DNA from: Oscillospiraceae bacterium
GTDB taxonomy: Bacteria > Bacillota > Clostridia > Oscillospirales > Oscillospiraceae
Assembly: GCA_016293865.1 (NCBI GenBank)
Contig: JAEDDG010000007.1
Location: 12,965-76,964 of the forward strand
Direction of reading: 5' to 3'
DNA: 64,000 bases
The position numbers and the translations under genes are program-made. The notes beneath the pieces were generated by a model. It did no database searches. It was not told the DNA's origin and saw only the letters and a list, made by a program, of their open reading frames with translations. Every line of letters starts with the position of its first letter. The stretch's first letter is position 1. Below, one piece after another: positions 52,240-61,870 of this stretch.

Positions 52240-52401
52240 ATTCTCTCTCCCCATCTGTGATTTCAATTGCCGGTCTTTTTCCGTGCCCGGTTTGCATAGA
52301 GAATACCGTTTTTTCCGGTTGCGCGCCAGAAATCAGCCCCGTCAATCTGTCAACCGTCAGTTGCGTTTGCATTTTTCGTCCAACAATTTGCTCCTGCGCC
52401 C

Positions 52402-52429
52402 ATCATATTCCATATACTGAAAATGTCAA
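52402..52429 (-). promoter_or_regulatory. Promoter of the XRE regulator gene
   Basis: TTGACA (52429-52424), 16 bases, TATGAT (52407-52402) on the minus strand, with a leader of about 155 bases that contains two TTGAC direct repeats. Confidence 0.7.
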
Positions 52430-52467
52430 GCAGAATCTGCCCCGCTTCCCGTGCGGTGCATTTAAGA

Positions 52468-52511
52468 GAAAAAGTTCCGCTTCCGTCCTTTTGCAGAACG
52501 AAAGCGGAACT
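52468..52511 (-). terminator. Terminator after the S41 protease gene
   Basis: AGTTCCGCTT and AAGCGGAACT (10 base pairs) enclose a 19-base loop, followed on the minus strand by TTTTTCTCTT. It ends the long rimP-infB operon. Confidence 0.8.
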
Positions 52512-52524
52512 GCTCATTCATACG

Positions 52525-53730
52525 CTATCCGGCAATTTTCTCTTCCACGCTTTCCAGCGCAAGCTGAAGCTGTTCGTCATCCGCGTGGTCAAGCCTGCCC
52601 AGATAAAGGCTGTAATAATCCTCATCGCTGATTTCTTTTTCGATATCCGGCGCAATTCCCACGTCAGCCAGGCTTTGCCCGTGCGGCGTATAGTATGCCT
52701 TTGTGGACAGGACAATGGCCGAGCCGTCGCTCAGATACAGCGTGGACTGAGAGTAACCTTTGCCGGTGGTATGCTGGCCCACAACCACAGCCCAATCATA
52801 TTCCCGCAGGGCTTCCGCAAAGAATTCCGCAGCACTGTACGTGTTGTCGTTCACCAGTACTGCCATCGGCAGTTCAATACAGTCCGCATCGGAATAAACG
52901 CTGGACTCCACGCCGGCGTTGTTCTCAGAAGAAAACAGCAGACCCTCCGGAAGCAAATAATCCAGCATATCCATCAACTCAGTCAGGCGCCCGCCGCCAT
53001 TGAAGCGCACGTCAAACACAAGTCCTTGGGCGCCCTGGGCAATCAGGTCATCCACAGCAGCAATAAAATGCTCGGCTACGCCATGGTTAAAATTTGAGAT
53101 CGTCACATACCCTACGCTGCCAATCAGCTCCGCCGTTACAGTTTGCGTCTCCACCAGGCGTCTCTGTACAGAAATATCTTCCTGGCTGCCGTCCTCATGC
53201 TGAACGGTCAGAACAACACTGGTTCCCTCAGCACCCTTGACGAGTTTTTTTGCATCGTCAAGATCCATATCGAGAAGGCTCGTCCCGTCTGCCGCAAGAA
53301 TCATGTCACCAGGTACAAGCCCAGCCTCTTCAGCGCCGCCCCCCGCAGCCACTTCCTGCACAACGAGGCCCTCGCCGTCTGCCTTGGCCACTGTAATACC
53401 GATGCCCACATAGCTGTTGTTGACGTTCTCCATGTGTTCTTCCATCTCATCCAGAGACACGTAATAGGACCAGCGGTCACCCAGTCCGGCCATCATTCCG
53501 TCAATCGCGCCGTCAATCACAGCGCCGGTGTCAACCTCGCCGATATAATTCTCATCGATCAGCCGGACAGCCTCAAGCAGCTTTTCATACGGTTTGTTTT
53601 CCCGGAGCTTCCGCTCCATCACCAGCCATACGGTGCCGGCCGACAGGGCGGCCACAAGCACAAGCGTCAGCGCAGTGAACACAAAACGCTTCCAGTTGAC
53701 TTTCCTTTTCCGCTTTTCATCCTCATTCAT
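52525..53730 (-). CDS. S41 family C-terminal processing peptidase
   Basis: The 401-residue protein has a short basic N-terminus, a membrane segment (about residues 15-36), a PDZ domain (about 105-180) and the tail-specific protease domain with the catalytic serine in NDNTYSAAEFF (S299) and lysine in TTGKGYSQ (K324). It acts outside the membrane on peptides or wall proteins. It follows a penicillin-binding protein by four bases, so it may act in cell-wall or spore-cortex assembly. CtpA or CtpB assignments are not decidable. Confidence 0.92.
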   Translation of the reverse strand: MNEDEKRKRKVNWKRFVFTALTLVLVAALSAGTVWLVMERKLRENKPYEKLLEAVRLIDENYIGEVDTGAVIDGAIDGMMAGLGDRWSYYVSLDEMEEHMENVNNSYVGIGITVAKADGEGLVVQEVAAGGGAEEAGLVPGDMILAADGTSLLDMDLDDAKKLVKGAEGTSVVLTVQHEDGSQEDISVQRRLVETQTVTAELIGSVGYVTISNFNHGVAEHFIAAVDDLIAQGAQGLVFDVRFNGGGRLTELMDMLDYLLPEGLLFSSENNAGVESSVYSDADCIELPMAVLVNDNTYSAAEFFAEALREYDWAVVVGQHTTGKGYSQSTLYLSDGSAIVLSTKAYYTPHGQSLADVGIAPDIEKEISDEDYYSLYLGRLDHADDEQLQLALESVEEKIAG

Positions 53731-53733
53731 GAA

Positions 53734-55596
53734 TCACTCACCAGCTTCCGCATCCATATCCGGCTCATAGCCCAGATATGCCAGCGTTTCTGCAAACACG
53801 GAACCTGCCACAGGCGCGGCCATGGCGCCGCCGCTGACGGCAGTTCCCGTATCGGTACCGGGCGTATCCAGGATCACCAGAACCGCAATAGCCGGGTTAT
53901 CCGCAGGTGAAACGCCGCAGAAGGATACGGCGTAATCCTCGGTACCCTCCTCGGTTTCTGTTCCGGTTTTTTCGGATGTACCTGTCTTGCCTGCAATGCT
54001 GTAGCCCTGCACTGCCGCGTTGTGTCCGGTGCCGTCGTCGTCCGCAACCACGTTTTTCAGCAGCTCACAGACTGTGGCGGATGTTTCGCTGCTGATGACC
54101 TGCCGCACAACATTGGTTGATCTGGAATAAACAATGTTGCCGTCCGGATCTGTAACGGTATTGACCACATGCGGCTCCAGCAGATAGCCGCCGTTGGTGG
54201 CCGCGGCGATGGCGGTGATCATCTGAATCGGCGAAATGGAAAACGTCTGGCCGAAGGATGCCGCTGTCAGCTGGGAGTAGTTGTCCGCGTTGAAAAAGAC
54301 GTCCTCGCTCCACCAGGTACTGCTTGTCTCGCCGTCCAGATCGATGCCTGTTTTTTCAAAAAGCCCAAAGGCTTCCACATAATCGTAAAAGCGCTGCGCG
54401 CCGATGGACAGACCGATTTCCGCAAACGCGACATTGCACGACTGCTTTACGGCCTCCGGCAGGCTCAGAATCCCGTGACCGGTCCGGTTCCAGCAGTGCA
54501 GCGGATCGTCACGTCCGAGGATCTCCACGCTGCCTTCACAGTCGAATGCCGTGTCCAGCGTGGCCGTGCCGTCCTCCAGCGCCATGGCCAGCGTGATGGT
54601 CTTGAAAACGGAGCCCGGCTCATATCCGGTATGTACCGCGTAATTGCTCCACTGCGCAATGCGGGCGTCAGCCATCGCGGTATTGTGTTCGTCATCATCC
54701 GTAATTGTCTCCAGCTGCTTCTGCACATCGGCGCTGACTTCCAGGGGCTTGTTCGGATCATATGTATCCGCATTGGCCAGCGCCAGAATGTCCCCGTTCC
54801 GGACATCCATGATGATGCACGTCCCGCCGTTTTCCACTTCGTATTCCCGCACCGCCTGCTGCAGATATTTTTCTGCAATCGCCTGGATATTGACGTCAAT
54901 CGTCAATTCCACCTGACTTCCGTCAGTAGCGGTGCTCTCTGTCTGGGAAAGGATATGGCCATCTCCGGTTTTGACATAGTATTTATATCCGTCCGAACCT
55001 CTGAGATAGCTGTCATATTCCTCTTCAACGCCGTAAAGGCCTTTCCCCTCCGAACCGATAAAGCCCAGCACATGACAGCCCAGGCTCTCGTACGGGTAAT
55101 AACGGGTGTAAGTATCCTCCAGATGCACGCCCACAAGGCCGTTTTTCTGCTTGAAAGCAGATACGCGGTCCGCAACCTCCTGACTCACTTCCCACGCAAC
55201 GACCTCATACCATGAGCTTTTGTTTTCATTGCGTGCAATGATCCCTTCCTTTTCGATATTCAGAATTTTGGAGAGATTTTCGGCTATCATGTCGATATCT
55301 TCCTCGTTTTCCTGAATCTCATATGGGCTGATGAACACATTATAGGTTGTGATGCTTACCGCCAGCGTGTTGCCGTTGCAGTCAGTAATCATGCCGCGCG
55401 ACGCCGTGACCTTTGACTGATACGTCTGCTGCTCCACCGCCTGCTGCGTGTAGTATTCGTGCTGGTCAATCATGATGTGCCAGAGCGTATAACCAAGAAT
55501 AATGAACATCGCCACGCCCATAATGGCCAGCAGCACAGTCACTCGGCTGCGGACAGCGCCGTTTTTCTTCTGTTTTCTGTTTTCGGGATCAGCCAT
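53734..55596 (-). CDS. Class B penicillin-binding protein (FtsI/SpoVD-like transpeptidase)
   Basis: The 620-residue protein has a membrane anchor (about residues 21-41), a PBP dimerisation domain and a transpeptidase domain with SVFK (S329, K332), SCN (about 386-388) and KTG in IAGKTGTSEKTG. It crosslinks peptidoglycan during division or sporulation. There is no PASTA domain, which makes it unlike SpoVD/PBP2x of some species. I take ATG 55596, 6 bases after GGAG. It follows ribF in the rimP operon, an unusual place. Confidence 0.9.
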   Translation of the reverse strand: MADPENRKQKKNGAVRSRVTVLLAIMGVAMFIILGYTLWHIMIDQHEYYTQQAVEQQTYQSKVTASRGMITDCNGNTLAVSITTYNVFISPYEIQENEEDIDMIAENLSKILNIEKEGIIARNENKSSWYEVVAWEVSQEVADRVSAFKQKNGLVGVHLEDTYTRYYPYESLGCHVLGFIGSEGKGLYGVEEEYDSYLRGSDGYKYYVKTGDGHILSQTESTATDGSQVELTIDVNIQAIAEKYLQQAVREYEVENGGTCIIMDVRNGDILALANADTYDPNKPLEVSADVQKQLETITDDDEHNTAMADARIAQWSNYAVHTGYEPGSVFKTITLAMALEDGTATLDTAFDCEGSVEILGRDDPLHCWNRTGHGILSLPEAVKQSCNVAFAEIGLSIGAQRFYDYVEAFGLFEKTGIDLDGETSSTWWSEDVFFNADNYSQLTAASFGQTFSISPIQMITAIAAATNGGYLLEPHVVNTVTDPDGNIVYSRSTNVVRQVISSETSATVCELLKNVVADDDGTGHNAAVQGYSIAGKTGTSEKTGTETEEGTEDYAVSFCGVSPADNPAIAVLVILDTPGTDTGTAVSGGAMAAPVAGSVFAETLAYLGYEPDMDAEAGE

Positions 55597-55610
55597 TGTT
55601 CTCTCCATTT

Positions 55611-56588
55611 TTATCGGCCGCATTCATTTGCGGCAAAGGGTTCACAGTCCCCCGCTTCAGGGCTGCCTGTACCTGTGTCCGGGAGCAAAATGCCGTTCTT
55701 TTTCAGAATCTCCAGCGCCGCATCGGCATCCATGCTGATCTGCTTCGTCAGCGCGTGCGCATCTGAAAACACTTTTTCAGGGCGAATAAAGGCGTAAAAG
55801 TCCAGCCGCAGCATTTTCCCGTACAGATCGCCGGAAAATCCCAGCAGATTGCTCTCCACTGTCAGGTGCCCGTCCCCGTGAAATGTTGGACGCACGCCGA
55901 TATTTGTCACAGCCGGATACACGCCCTCCGGCGTATACGCAGCCGTGGCATACACCCCGCGGCGCGGCACCAGTACCTGCGGCGCATAGTCCATATTCAC
56001 TGTTGGCCGGCCGATGGTCCGCCCCACATGACGGCCGCTGCGGACAACGTCCGACAGAGAATACGGGTGACCCAGAAACCGGTTGGCGCCGGCGACATCG
56101 CCTGCTTCCAGCAGCTCCCGGATATGTGTGGAGCTGACAGTCACGCCGTCCAGCGTGACTTTCTCCGCGATCCGGCATACAACGCCCATCTGCCGGCATT
56201 TTTCCCTCAGCTTTTCAGCATCGCCCAGGCCCTTGTAGCCAAAGCGAAAATCGTAGCCGGCCACCAGCCCTCCGGCATGATATGTCCGGCACAGCCATTC
56301 CACAAATGCCGTCCATTCCATGTGCATCAGTGCGTCATCGAAATGAAGCAGTATCATTTCATCTATACCGAACAGCCGCTGCAGCAGCTCCTGCCGGTCC
56401 TGAACGCTTGTGATCAGGCCTGCGGTACTGCCGCTGACCATCCGGTCAGGGTGCGTGTCAAACGAGAGGACCGCGGGCGTCCAGCCATTCTCTTCCGCCA
56501 TCTGCTGCGTAAGCTCCAGCAGGCGCCGGTGTCCGAGATGCAGTCCGTCAAAAAAACCGAGGGCAATTACCCTTGCGGTATCGTCCAT
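55611..56588 (-). CDS. ribF: Bifunctional riboflavin kinase/FAD synthetase
   Basis: RibF makes FMN and then FAD from riboflavin. The N-terminal FAD synthetase has ALGFFDGLHLGHRRLLEL (residues 9-26), and the C-terminal kinase has GRTIGRPTVNM and GVYATAAYT (about residues 190-220). The 325 residues match the family. It follows truB by 2 bases, a standard order. Confidence 0.95.
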   Translation of the reverse strand: MDDTARVIALGFFDGLHLGHRRLLELTQQMAEENGWTPAVLSFDTHPDRMVSGSTAGLITSVQDRQELLQRLFGIDEMILLHFDDALMHMEWTAFVEWLCRTYHAGGLVAGYDFRFGYKGLGDAEKLREKCRQMGVVCRIAEKVTLDGVTVSSTHIRELLEAGDVAGANRFLGHPYSLSDVVRSGRHVGRTIGRPTVNMDYAPQVLVPRRGVYATAAYTPEGVYPAVTNIGVRPTFHGDGHLTVESNLLGFSGDLYGKMLRLDFYAFIRPEKVFSDAHALTKQISMDADAALEILKKNGILLPDTGTGSPEAGDCEPFAANECGR

Positions 56589-56590
56589 AT

Positions 56591-57463
56591 CTATACCTCA
56601 AAAAAACTCTTCTCAGTGTGCATAACGCCGTTGTCTATCCTTCCCACCATCAGGAAAAGACCGTTTTCGTTATAGACTCTGTACCGTCCGTCCGGCCGGC
56701 CATCCAGGGAAAAATCTGCGCCGTTGCGGCACATTTTTTCCTTTTTCCCGGACACCGTCACCGCCGGGTACCGGCTGAATACGGAATCCACGGGCATCAG
56801 CAGCTTCTCCGGGCAGCCCTGCCGGACAGCCGCAGATACTTCTTCAAGCGTCACAGCCTGCCCGATGGAAAACGAGCCTGCACGCACCCGCCGCAGTGCG
56901 CACATGGCTGCTCCGCAGCCAAGCCGCCGGCCGATCTCGTGACACAGCGTCCGGATATACGTTCCCTTGGAGCAGACCACGCGCAGCGTGTATGTGTCGC
57001 CGCCGCCGGAGAGCAGCTCAAGCACGCGGATGGTGACCTGCCGCGGCGTCCGCTCCAGCTCCACACCCCTGCGGGCCAGCTCATAAAGCTTTTTTCCGCC
57101 CACCTTGACTGCCGAATACATCGGCGGGAGCTGACTGATCCTGCCGGTGAATTCCGGCAGGACAGCCCGCAGAGCCGTCTCATCCGCCGTGCAGTCCCAC
57201 GTATGCAGGACCGTCCCGGTGGTGTCCTGCGTGTCCGTCTCGATGCCAAGCCGGATCCCCGCAATATACTCTTTTTCGTCCGACTCGCAGAACTCAACAG
57301 CGCGGGTCGCCCTGCCAATAAACACCGGCAGGACGCCTGTCGCCATAGGGTCCAGCGTTCCCGAGTGGCCGACGCGCCGTTCATGCAGCATTCCGCGCAG
57401 CTTGCACACCACGTCGCTGGACGTCCAGTCCCGTGGCTTGTCCACAATCAGGATTCCCGTCAT
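56591..57463 (-). CDS. truB: tRNA pseudouridine(55) synthase
   Basis: TruB makes pseudouridine 55 in the T loop of tRNA. The sequence begins TGILIVDKPRDWTSSDVV and holds the catalytic aspartate in GHSGTLDPMATGVLP (about D38). The 290 residues fit the family, with a C-terminal PUA-like end. The ATG at 57463 overlaps the nrnA stop (ATGA); a longer frame to 57532 lies inside nrnA. Confidence 0.95.
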   Translation of the reverse strand: MTGILIVDKPRDWTSSDVVCKLRGMLHERRVGHSGTLDPMATGVLPVFIGRATRAVEFCESDEKEYIAGIRLGIETDTQDTTGTVLHTWDCTADETALRAVLPEFTGRISQLPPMYSAVKVGGKKLYELARRGVELERTPRQVTIRVLELLSGGGDTYTLRVVCSKGTYIRTLCHEIGRRLGCGAAMCALRRVRAGSFSIGQAVTLEEVSAAVRQGCPEKLLMPVDSVFSRYPAVTVSGKKEKMCRNGADFSLDGRPDGRYRVYNENGLFLMVGRIDNGVMHTEKSFFEV

Positions 57464-58410
57464 GCCCAGTGCGTCTCCAGTGCGCGCACAAGCCGGCTGG
57501 CCGCTTCTTCCGGTTCCGCATCGATGCTGCATCCGGCAGCCTGCGCATGTCCGCCGCCGCCGAAAAGTCCGCAGATCCGGCTTGCATCGACCGCGTCGGT
57601 TGTCCGCAGGGAGATTTTGCTGCGTCCCGGCCCCAGTTCGCGCACGGTGACGCCGGCATCCACGCCCTCAATCTCCGCAGGCAGGGATGCGATGTTTTCC
57701 AGATCATCCTCGGTCGCCCCGGCTTTCCGGATCATCTCCTGCGTCAGCACAATCGCAGCGATTGTGCCGTTTCTGTAAAACTGCAGCCCTGACAGAACCG
57801 CACCCTCAACAGCTATGCGGCTCTTCGCCCGTGTACGGAAAAACTCCTTGTTGACGCTTTTGTTGTCCGCGCCGGCAGCCACAAGCCGGGCCGCCGCGTA
57901 CAGCGTCTCCGCCGTGGTATTGCCATAGGCGAAACAGCCGGTATCCGTGGACACCGCAATGTAGAGCAGCTGCGCCATTTCACGATCCAGCTGCACATTG
58001 AGCAGATCCAGCAGTGCAAGGATGATCTCCCCGCACGCCGCTTTTTCCGGCTGCACACAGACCAGCTGTGCATACGCCGTGTTGGAACCATGGTGATCCA
58101 CAGACAGCTCAACGCTGCGCCTGTACTGCGCGGCGCTGTCCGGAAAGAGCGTTTCCGACGCAGTATCCACCGTAACAATATGCTGCGGGCGGAATCCTGC
58201 CGGCGCCACATAGGCGCCCACATACGCTCTGTACCGCCCGGTCATTCCCGGGTTGTCCAGCAGCCACGCATGCTTCCCCGCCGTCTGCAGGCCCCGCGCC
58301 AGGGCCGCCGCAGAGCACAGCGTGTCCCCGTCCGGCCGGATATGGGTCAAAAGCAGATAGTCGTCGTGTTCGAGCAGCCACCGGGCCGTTTCATTCAGTG
58401 TCAGCTTCAT
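57460..58410 (-). CDS. DHH family phosphoesterase (NrnA-like oligoribonuclease/pAp phosphatase)
   Basis: The 316-residue enzyme has THIRPDGDTLCSAAAL (about residues 21-36), the VDHHGSN motif (about 108-114) and a DHHA1 domain with FGGGGHAQAAG. NrnA degrades short RNA and also pAp, and in Clostridia members can cleave c-di-AMP products. It overlaps rbfA by 20 bases. The rbfA-nrnA-truB order is common in Firmicutes. Confidence 0.93.
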   Translation of the reverse strand: MKLTLNETARWLLEHDDYLLLTHIRPDGDTLCSAAALARGLQTAGKHAWLLDNPGMTGRYRAYVGAYVAPAGFRPQHIVTVDTASETLFPDSAAQYRRSVELSVDHHGSNTAYAQLVCVQPEKAACGEIILALLDLLNVQLDREMAQLLYIAVSTDTGCFAYGNTTAETLYAAARLVAAGADNKSVNKEFFRTRAKSRIAVEGAVLSGLQFYRNGTIAAIVLTQEMIRKAGATEDDLENIASLPAEIEGVDAGVTVRELGPGRSKISLRTTDAVDASRICGLFGGGGHAQAAGCSIDAEPEEAASRLVRALETHWA

Positions 58411-58762
58411 CAGTATCCTCCGGAATATTCAGGTCGCTGATGACCTTGTTGATGTGCGCGCCGTGTTCAATGGAATGATCCAGCTGGAACACGAACTCCG
58501 GCACATTGCGCAGGCTCAGCCGCGCACCGATTTCATGGCGCAGCCAGCCGGAAGCAGATTTCAGTCCCCTCATAAACTCTTTTTCAGACTGCAGACCATA
58601 AACGCTCAGGTAGACCTTGCACCAGCGCAGGTCGCCGGTGGTCTCAACGCCCGTAACGCTGATCAGTCCCTGATTCACGCGCGGGTCCTTTACGCTGCGC
58701 AAAAGCTCCGACAGAGCCAAACGGATATCTTCATTTGTCCGCTGAATTCGATTGGACGCCAT
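58391..58762 (-). CDS. rbfA: Ribosome-binding factor A
   Basis: RbfA assists late maturation of the 30S subunit. The 123 residues begin SNRIQRTNEDIRLALSELL and contain the KH-like fold with GLISVTGVETTGDLRWCKVY. The ATG at 58762 lies 6 bases after GGAGG; the ATG two codons earlier is too near to that site. Confidence 0.94.
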   Translation of the reverse strand: MASNRIQRTNEDIRLALSELLRSVKDPRVNQGLISVTGVETTGDLRWCKVYLSVYGLQSEKEFMRGLKSASGWLRHEIGARLSLRNVPEFVFQLDHSIEHGAHINKVISDLNIPEDTDEADTE

Positions 58763-58814
58763 AAACATCCTCCTTGCAGTTACGGGCGGGCCGAATGACC
58801 CGCCCGTTTCAGTA

Positions 58815-61163
58815 TTAATCCTGGATCTGCTCCATCACAAAGGCCTCAACAATGTCGCCTTCCTTGATGTCATTGAATTTCTCAATGGACAGACCGCATT
58901 CGAAGTTCGTCTGAACTTCCTTCACATCGTCCTTGAACCGGCGCAGAGACGCCAGTTCGCCTTCATGGATCACAATGCCGTCACGAACGAGCCGCACACC
59001 GCAGTTGCGCACAATTTTGCCGTCCTGAACATAGCAGCCGCAGATCGTGCCGACCTTGGATACTTTGTAAACCTGGCGCACCTCGGCGTGGCCGATCACC
59101 GACTCCTTGAACTTCGGCGCCAGCATGCCCTTCATGGCCGCCTCAATTTCATTGATGCAGTCATAAATCACGCGGTACATCCGCATATCCACCTTGGAGC
59201 GGGCGGCATTGTCCCTGGCCGCAGCGTCGGGCCGCACATTGAAGCCAACGATGATCGCGCCGGAAGTGGACGCCAGCATGACATCGGATTCGTTGATGGC
59301 ACCGACGCCGGAATGAATCACCTTGACACGCACCTCATCATTGGAGAGCTTCTCAAGCGAGGACTTGACGGCTTCAGCCGAACCCTGCACGTCAGCTTTT
59401 ACAATGATGTTCAGTTCCTTCAGCTCGCCCTCGCGAATCTGGGCAAACAGATCCTCAAGCGAAACATGCTTTGTGCCGAGACCGGCATTTTTCTGTTCAC
59501 TCTTTCTCTGCTCCGCCAACTCCTTCGCCATCCGCTCGTCCGCGACAGCGTTAAAGATATCGCCGGCGCCGGGCACTTCAGACATACCCGTGATTTCCAC
59601 AGGCATGGACGGACCCGCCTCCGTCACGCGCTCGCCCTTGTCGTTGGTCATCACGCGCACACGGCCGACCGCCGTACCGGCAATGATGATATCGCCCTGA
59701 CGGAGCGTGCCGTTCTGAATCAGAACCGTCATAATCGGGCCGCGGCCTTTGTCCAGGCGCGCCTCAATAACCGTACCCTTGGCCGCACGGTTGGGATTGG
59801 CTTTCAGCTCCTGCATCTCTGCAGTCAGCGCCACCATTTCAAGCAGGTTGTCGATGCCTTCGCCTGTTTTGGCGGAAATGGGACAAATAATCGTATCGCC
59901 GCCCCAAGCCTCGTCAACCAGCTCATATTCGGTGAGCTGCTGACGGATCCTGTCGGGATTAGCGCCGTGCACGTCCATCTTGTTGATGGCCACAATAATC
60001 GGAATTTTAGCCGCTTTCGCATGGTTGATGGACTCAACGGTCTGCGGCATGATACCGTCGTCCGCCGCAACAATCAGAATCGCAATATCCGTTACCATGG
60101 CACCGCGTGCGCGCATGGAAGTGAACGCCTCATGTCCCGGCGTATCCAGGAAAGTAATGGGCTTCCCGCCGATTTCCACGCGGTAAGCGCCGATATGCTG
60201 CGTGATACCGCCGGCTTCGCCCGCCGCAACATTGGCACGGCGGATATAGTCCAGCAGAGAGGTCTTGCCGTGGTCAACATGGCCCATGACAACAACGACA
60301 GGCGCACGGCTCACCAGTTCTTCCGCGCTGTCCTCATGATCGTCGATCAGCTTCTCTTCGATTGTAACGACAACTTCCTTTTCGACCTTGCAGCCAAGCT
60401 CCATGGCCACCAGCGCCGCCGTATCATAGTCGATCATATCAGAGACAGAAGCCATCACACCCAGCTTGATCAGTCTGCGTACAACTTCAGCACCCGTCTT
60501 TTTCATCCGGGAAGCCAGCTCGCCGACCGAGATTTCATCCGGGATCTGCACCTTCACAGGCGCTTTTTTGGCCACTTCCAGCTGCAGGCGGTTCATCTTG
60601 TCGCGCTCTTCCTGACGGCGCTTCGCGCTGGACGCCATGCTCTGGCCCCTGCTGTTGTTCTTCTTGGTGAACTTCTCCTTGCCGTGCTTCATGTTCTGCG
60701 CGCGCTCCGGAACAAGCTTATCCAGGCGCTCGTCATATTTCGCAATATTGATCGTCACACCGGACGTATCAACAATCCGCTTTTTCGGCACCACATCTCT
60801 GGGCTGCTGCGGCTTTTCCGTTTTGGTCTGCTGCGGCTGCTTCTGCGGCTGCGGCGCAGGCGTGCTCTGTTCAGCCGCGCTTTTTTTATCTCCGGTCTTC
60901 TGCGCCGGTGCCTGTTCGGCAGGCGCCTGCTCTTTCGGCGCAGCCGTCTCCTCCTTGCCGGGAACCGCGTAAAGCTCCTCAATGCTTGCAACCTGATGAT
61001 GCTGCGTCATATACTCAAAAATCAGATCCAGCTCATGCTCGGTCAAAACCTGCATGTGATTTTTCGGCGTCTCTGCATATTTCGTCAAGATCTCGGAAAT
61101 TTTCTTGGAAGTGGTTTTAAAATCTTTGGCCACCTCATGGATCCTGTACTTCATCATCATCAT
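58815..61163 (-). CDS. infB: Translation initiation factor IF-2
   Basis: IF-2 brings initiator tRNA to the ribosome with GTP. The 782 residues have the N-terminal IF2_N domain (RIHEVAKDFKTTSKKISEIL), a variable linker rich in alanine, glutamine and lysine (about 70-150), and the G domain with GHVDHGKTS (about residue 290), DTPGHEAF and NKMD, followed by three beta domains. It starts with four methionine codons in a row; the first overlaps the end of ylxQ and lies 9 bases after GAGGAGG. Confidence 0.97.
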   Translation of the reverse strand: MMMMKYRIHEVAKDFKTTSKKISEILTKYAETPKNHMQVLTEHELDLIFEYMTQHHQVASIEELYAVPGKEETAAPKEQAPAEQAPAQKTGDKKSAAEQSTPAPQPQKQPQQTKTEKPQQPRDVVPKKRIVDTSGVTINIAKYDERLDKLVPERAQNMKHGKEKFTKKNNSRGQSMASSAKRRQEERDKMNRLQLEVAKKAPVKVQIPDEISVGELASRMKKTGAEVVRRLIKLGVMASVSDMIDYDTAALVAMELGCKVEKEVVVTIEEKLIDDHEDSAEELVSRAPVVVVMGHVDHGKTSLLDYIRRANVAAGEAGGITQHIGAYRVEIGGKPITFLDTPGHEAFTSMRARGAMVTDIAILIVAADDGIMPQTVESINHAKAAKIPIIVAINKMDVHGANPDRIRQQLTEYELVDEAWGGDTIICPISAKTGEGIDNLLEMVALTAEMQELKANPNRAAKGTVIEARLDKGRGPIMTVLIQNGTLRQGDIIIAGTAVGRVRVMTNDKGERVTEAGPSMPVEITGMSEVPGAGDIFNAVADERMAKELAEQRKSEQKNAGLGTKHVSLEDLFAQIREGELKELNIIVKADVQGSAEAVKSSLEKLSNDEVRVKVIHSGVGAINESDVMLASTSGAIIVGFNVRPDAAARDNAARSKVDMRMYRVIYDCINEIEAAMKGMLAPKFKESVIGHAEVRQVYKVSKVGTICGCYVQDGKIVRNCGVRLVRDGIVIHEGELASLRRFKDDVKEVQTNFECGLSIEKFNDIKEGDIVEAFVMEQIQD

Positions 61164-61591
61164 CTTTTTGTCCTCCTCTTTCCCATCTTGACATTCCGCT
61201 GGTGGGCTGCAGCTTCTTTTTTTCTGGCCTGCACACGCGCCGCTTTCTCCTCAAGGACAGCCAGCTGCGCATCATACACGCCCGGGAACTCCACTGACAG
61301 CTTCTGCACAAAAAGCGCAGCCATGCCTGCGTCCGTCAGCGCGGCCATGCTGGGCGTTCCTGCACCGAGCGCACCGCCGACCTCTGCTTTCGTATATGTC
61401 AAATCCAACCGGAGCACATGGCCCGCGGCTGTAAAATGCTCTGCCCTGCGCCGTGCGTTATCTGAAGCGTCAGACGCCACGATGAGGAGCCTGGCTTTTC
61501 CTGCCCGGCAGGCAATGCCGGCCGCCTCCTCGCCGGTCTCAATGAATCCCGCCTTTCTGGCAAGACCCAAAACATTCAGACTATTCGGCAT
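61160..61591 (-). CDS. ylxQ: L7Ae-type ribosomal protein YlxQ
   Basis: The protein has 143 residues with an L7Ae/L30e-like fold (LNVLGLARKAGFIETGEEA, RLLIVASDASDNARRRAEHF). It probably binds structured RNA on the ribosome; its role is not known. The ATG at 61591 overlaps rnpM by 11 bases and lies 6 after GGAGG. The C-terminal 30 residues are basic (KKEAAAHQRNVKMGKRRTKR). The place between rnpM and infB is conserved. Confidence 0.9.
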   Translation of the reverse strand: MPNSLNVLGLARKAGFIETGEEAAGIACRAGKARLLIVASDASDNARRRAEHFTAAGHVLRLDLTYTKAEVGGALGAGTPSMAALTDAGMAALFVQKLSVEFPGVYDAQLAVLEEKAARVQARKKEAAAHQRNVKMGKRRTKR

Positions 61592-61850
61592 TCTCTTCCT
61601 CCATCTGCTTTTCCAGAAGAGCATAGACCTCCGCAGGGATCGCAGTTTCAAAAGCGCGCTCCAGCGCCTTTGATTTCTCCGCCTTTTTCAGGCAGGCTGC
61701 ATCCGGACACACATATGCGCCGCGGCCGGACTTCTTCCCTTTAAAATCCACAGAGATCTCGCCCTCCGGCGAGCGAACCACACGGATAAGCTCCTTTTTC
61801 GCTTTCATTTCCCGGCAGCCGATACACTGCCGCATGGGCGTCTTTTTCAC
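61581..61850 (-). CDS. rnpM: RNase P modulator RnpM (YlxR, DUF448)
   Basis: The 89-residue protein has the YlxR core QCIGCREMKAKKELIRVV and a GRGAYVCPDAACLKKA zinc-like or RNA-binding end. In Bacillus it binds the RNase P RNA. It stands between nusA and ylxQ as usual. Confidence 0.93.
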   Translation of the reverse strand: MKKTPMRQCIGCREMKAKKELIRVVRSPEGEISVDFKGKKSGRGAYVCPDAACLKKAEKSKALERAFETAIPAEVYALLEKQMEEENAE

Positions 61851-61870
61851 AGCTGCCCCTCCTATTTGTC

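Noticed and set aside
58752..61673. A 973-codon open frame on the plus strand opposite infB
   Set aside because: It is antisense to the certain infB frame, repeats the linker and domains in mirror order and has no family motif or ribosome-binding site; it results from GC-rich codon use.
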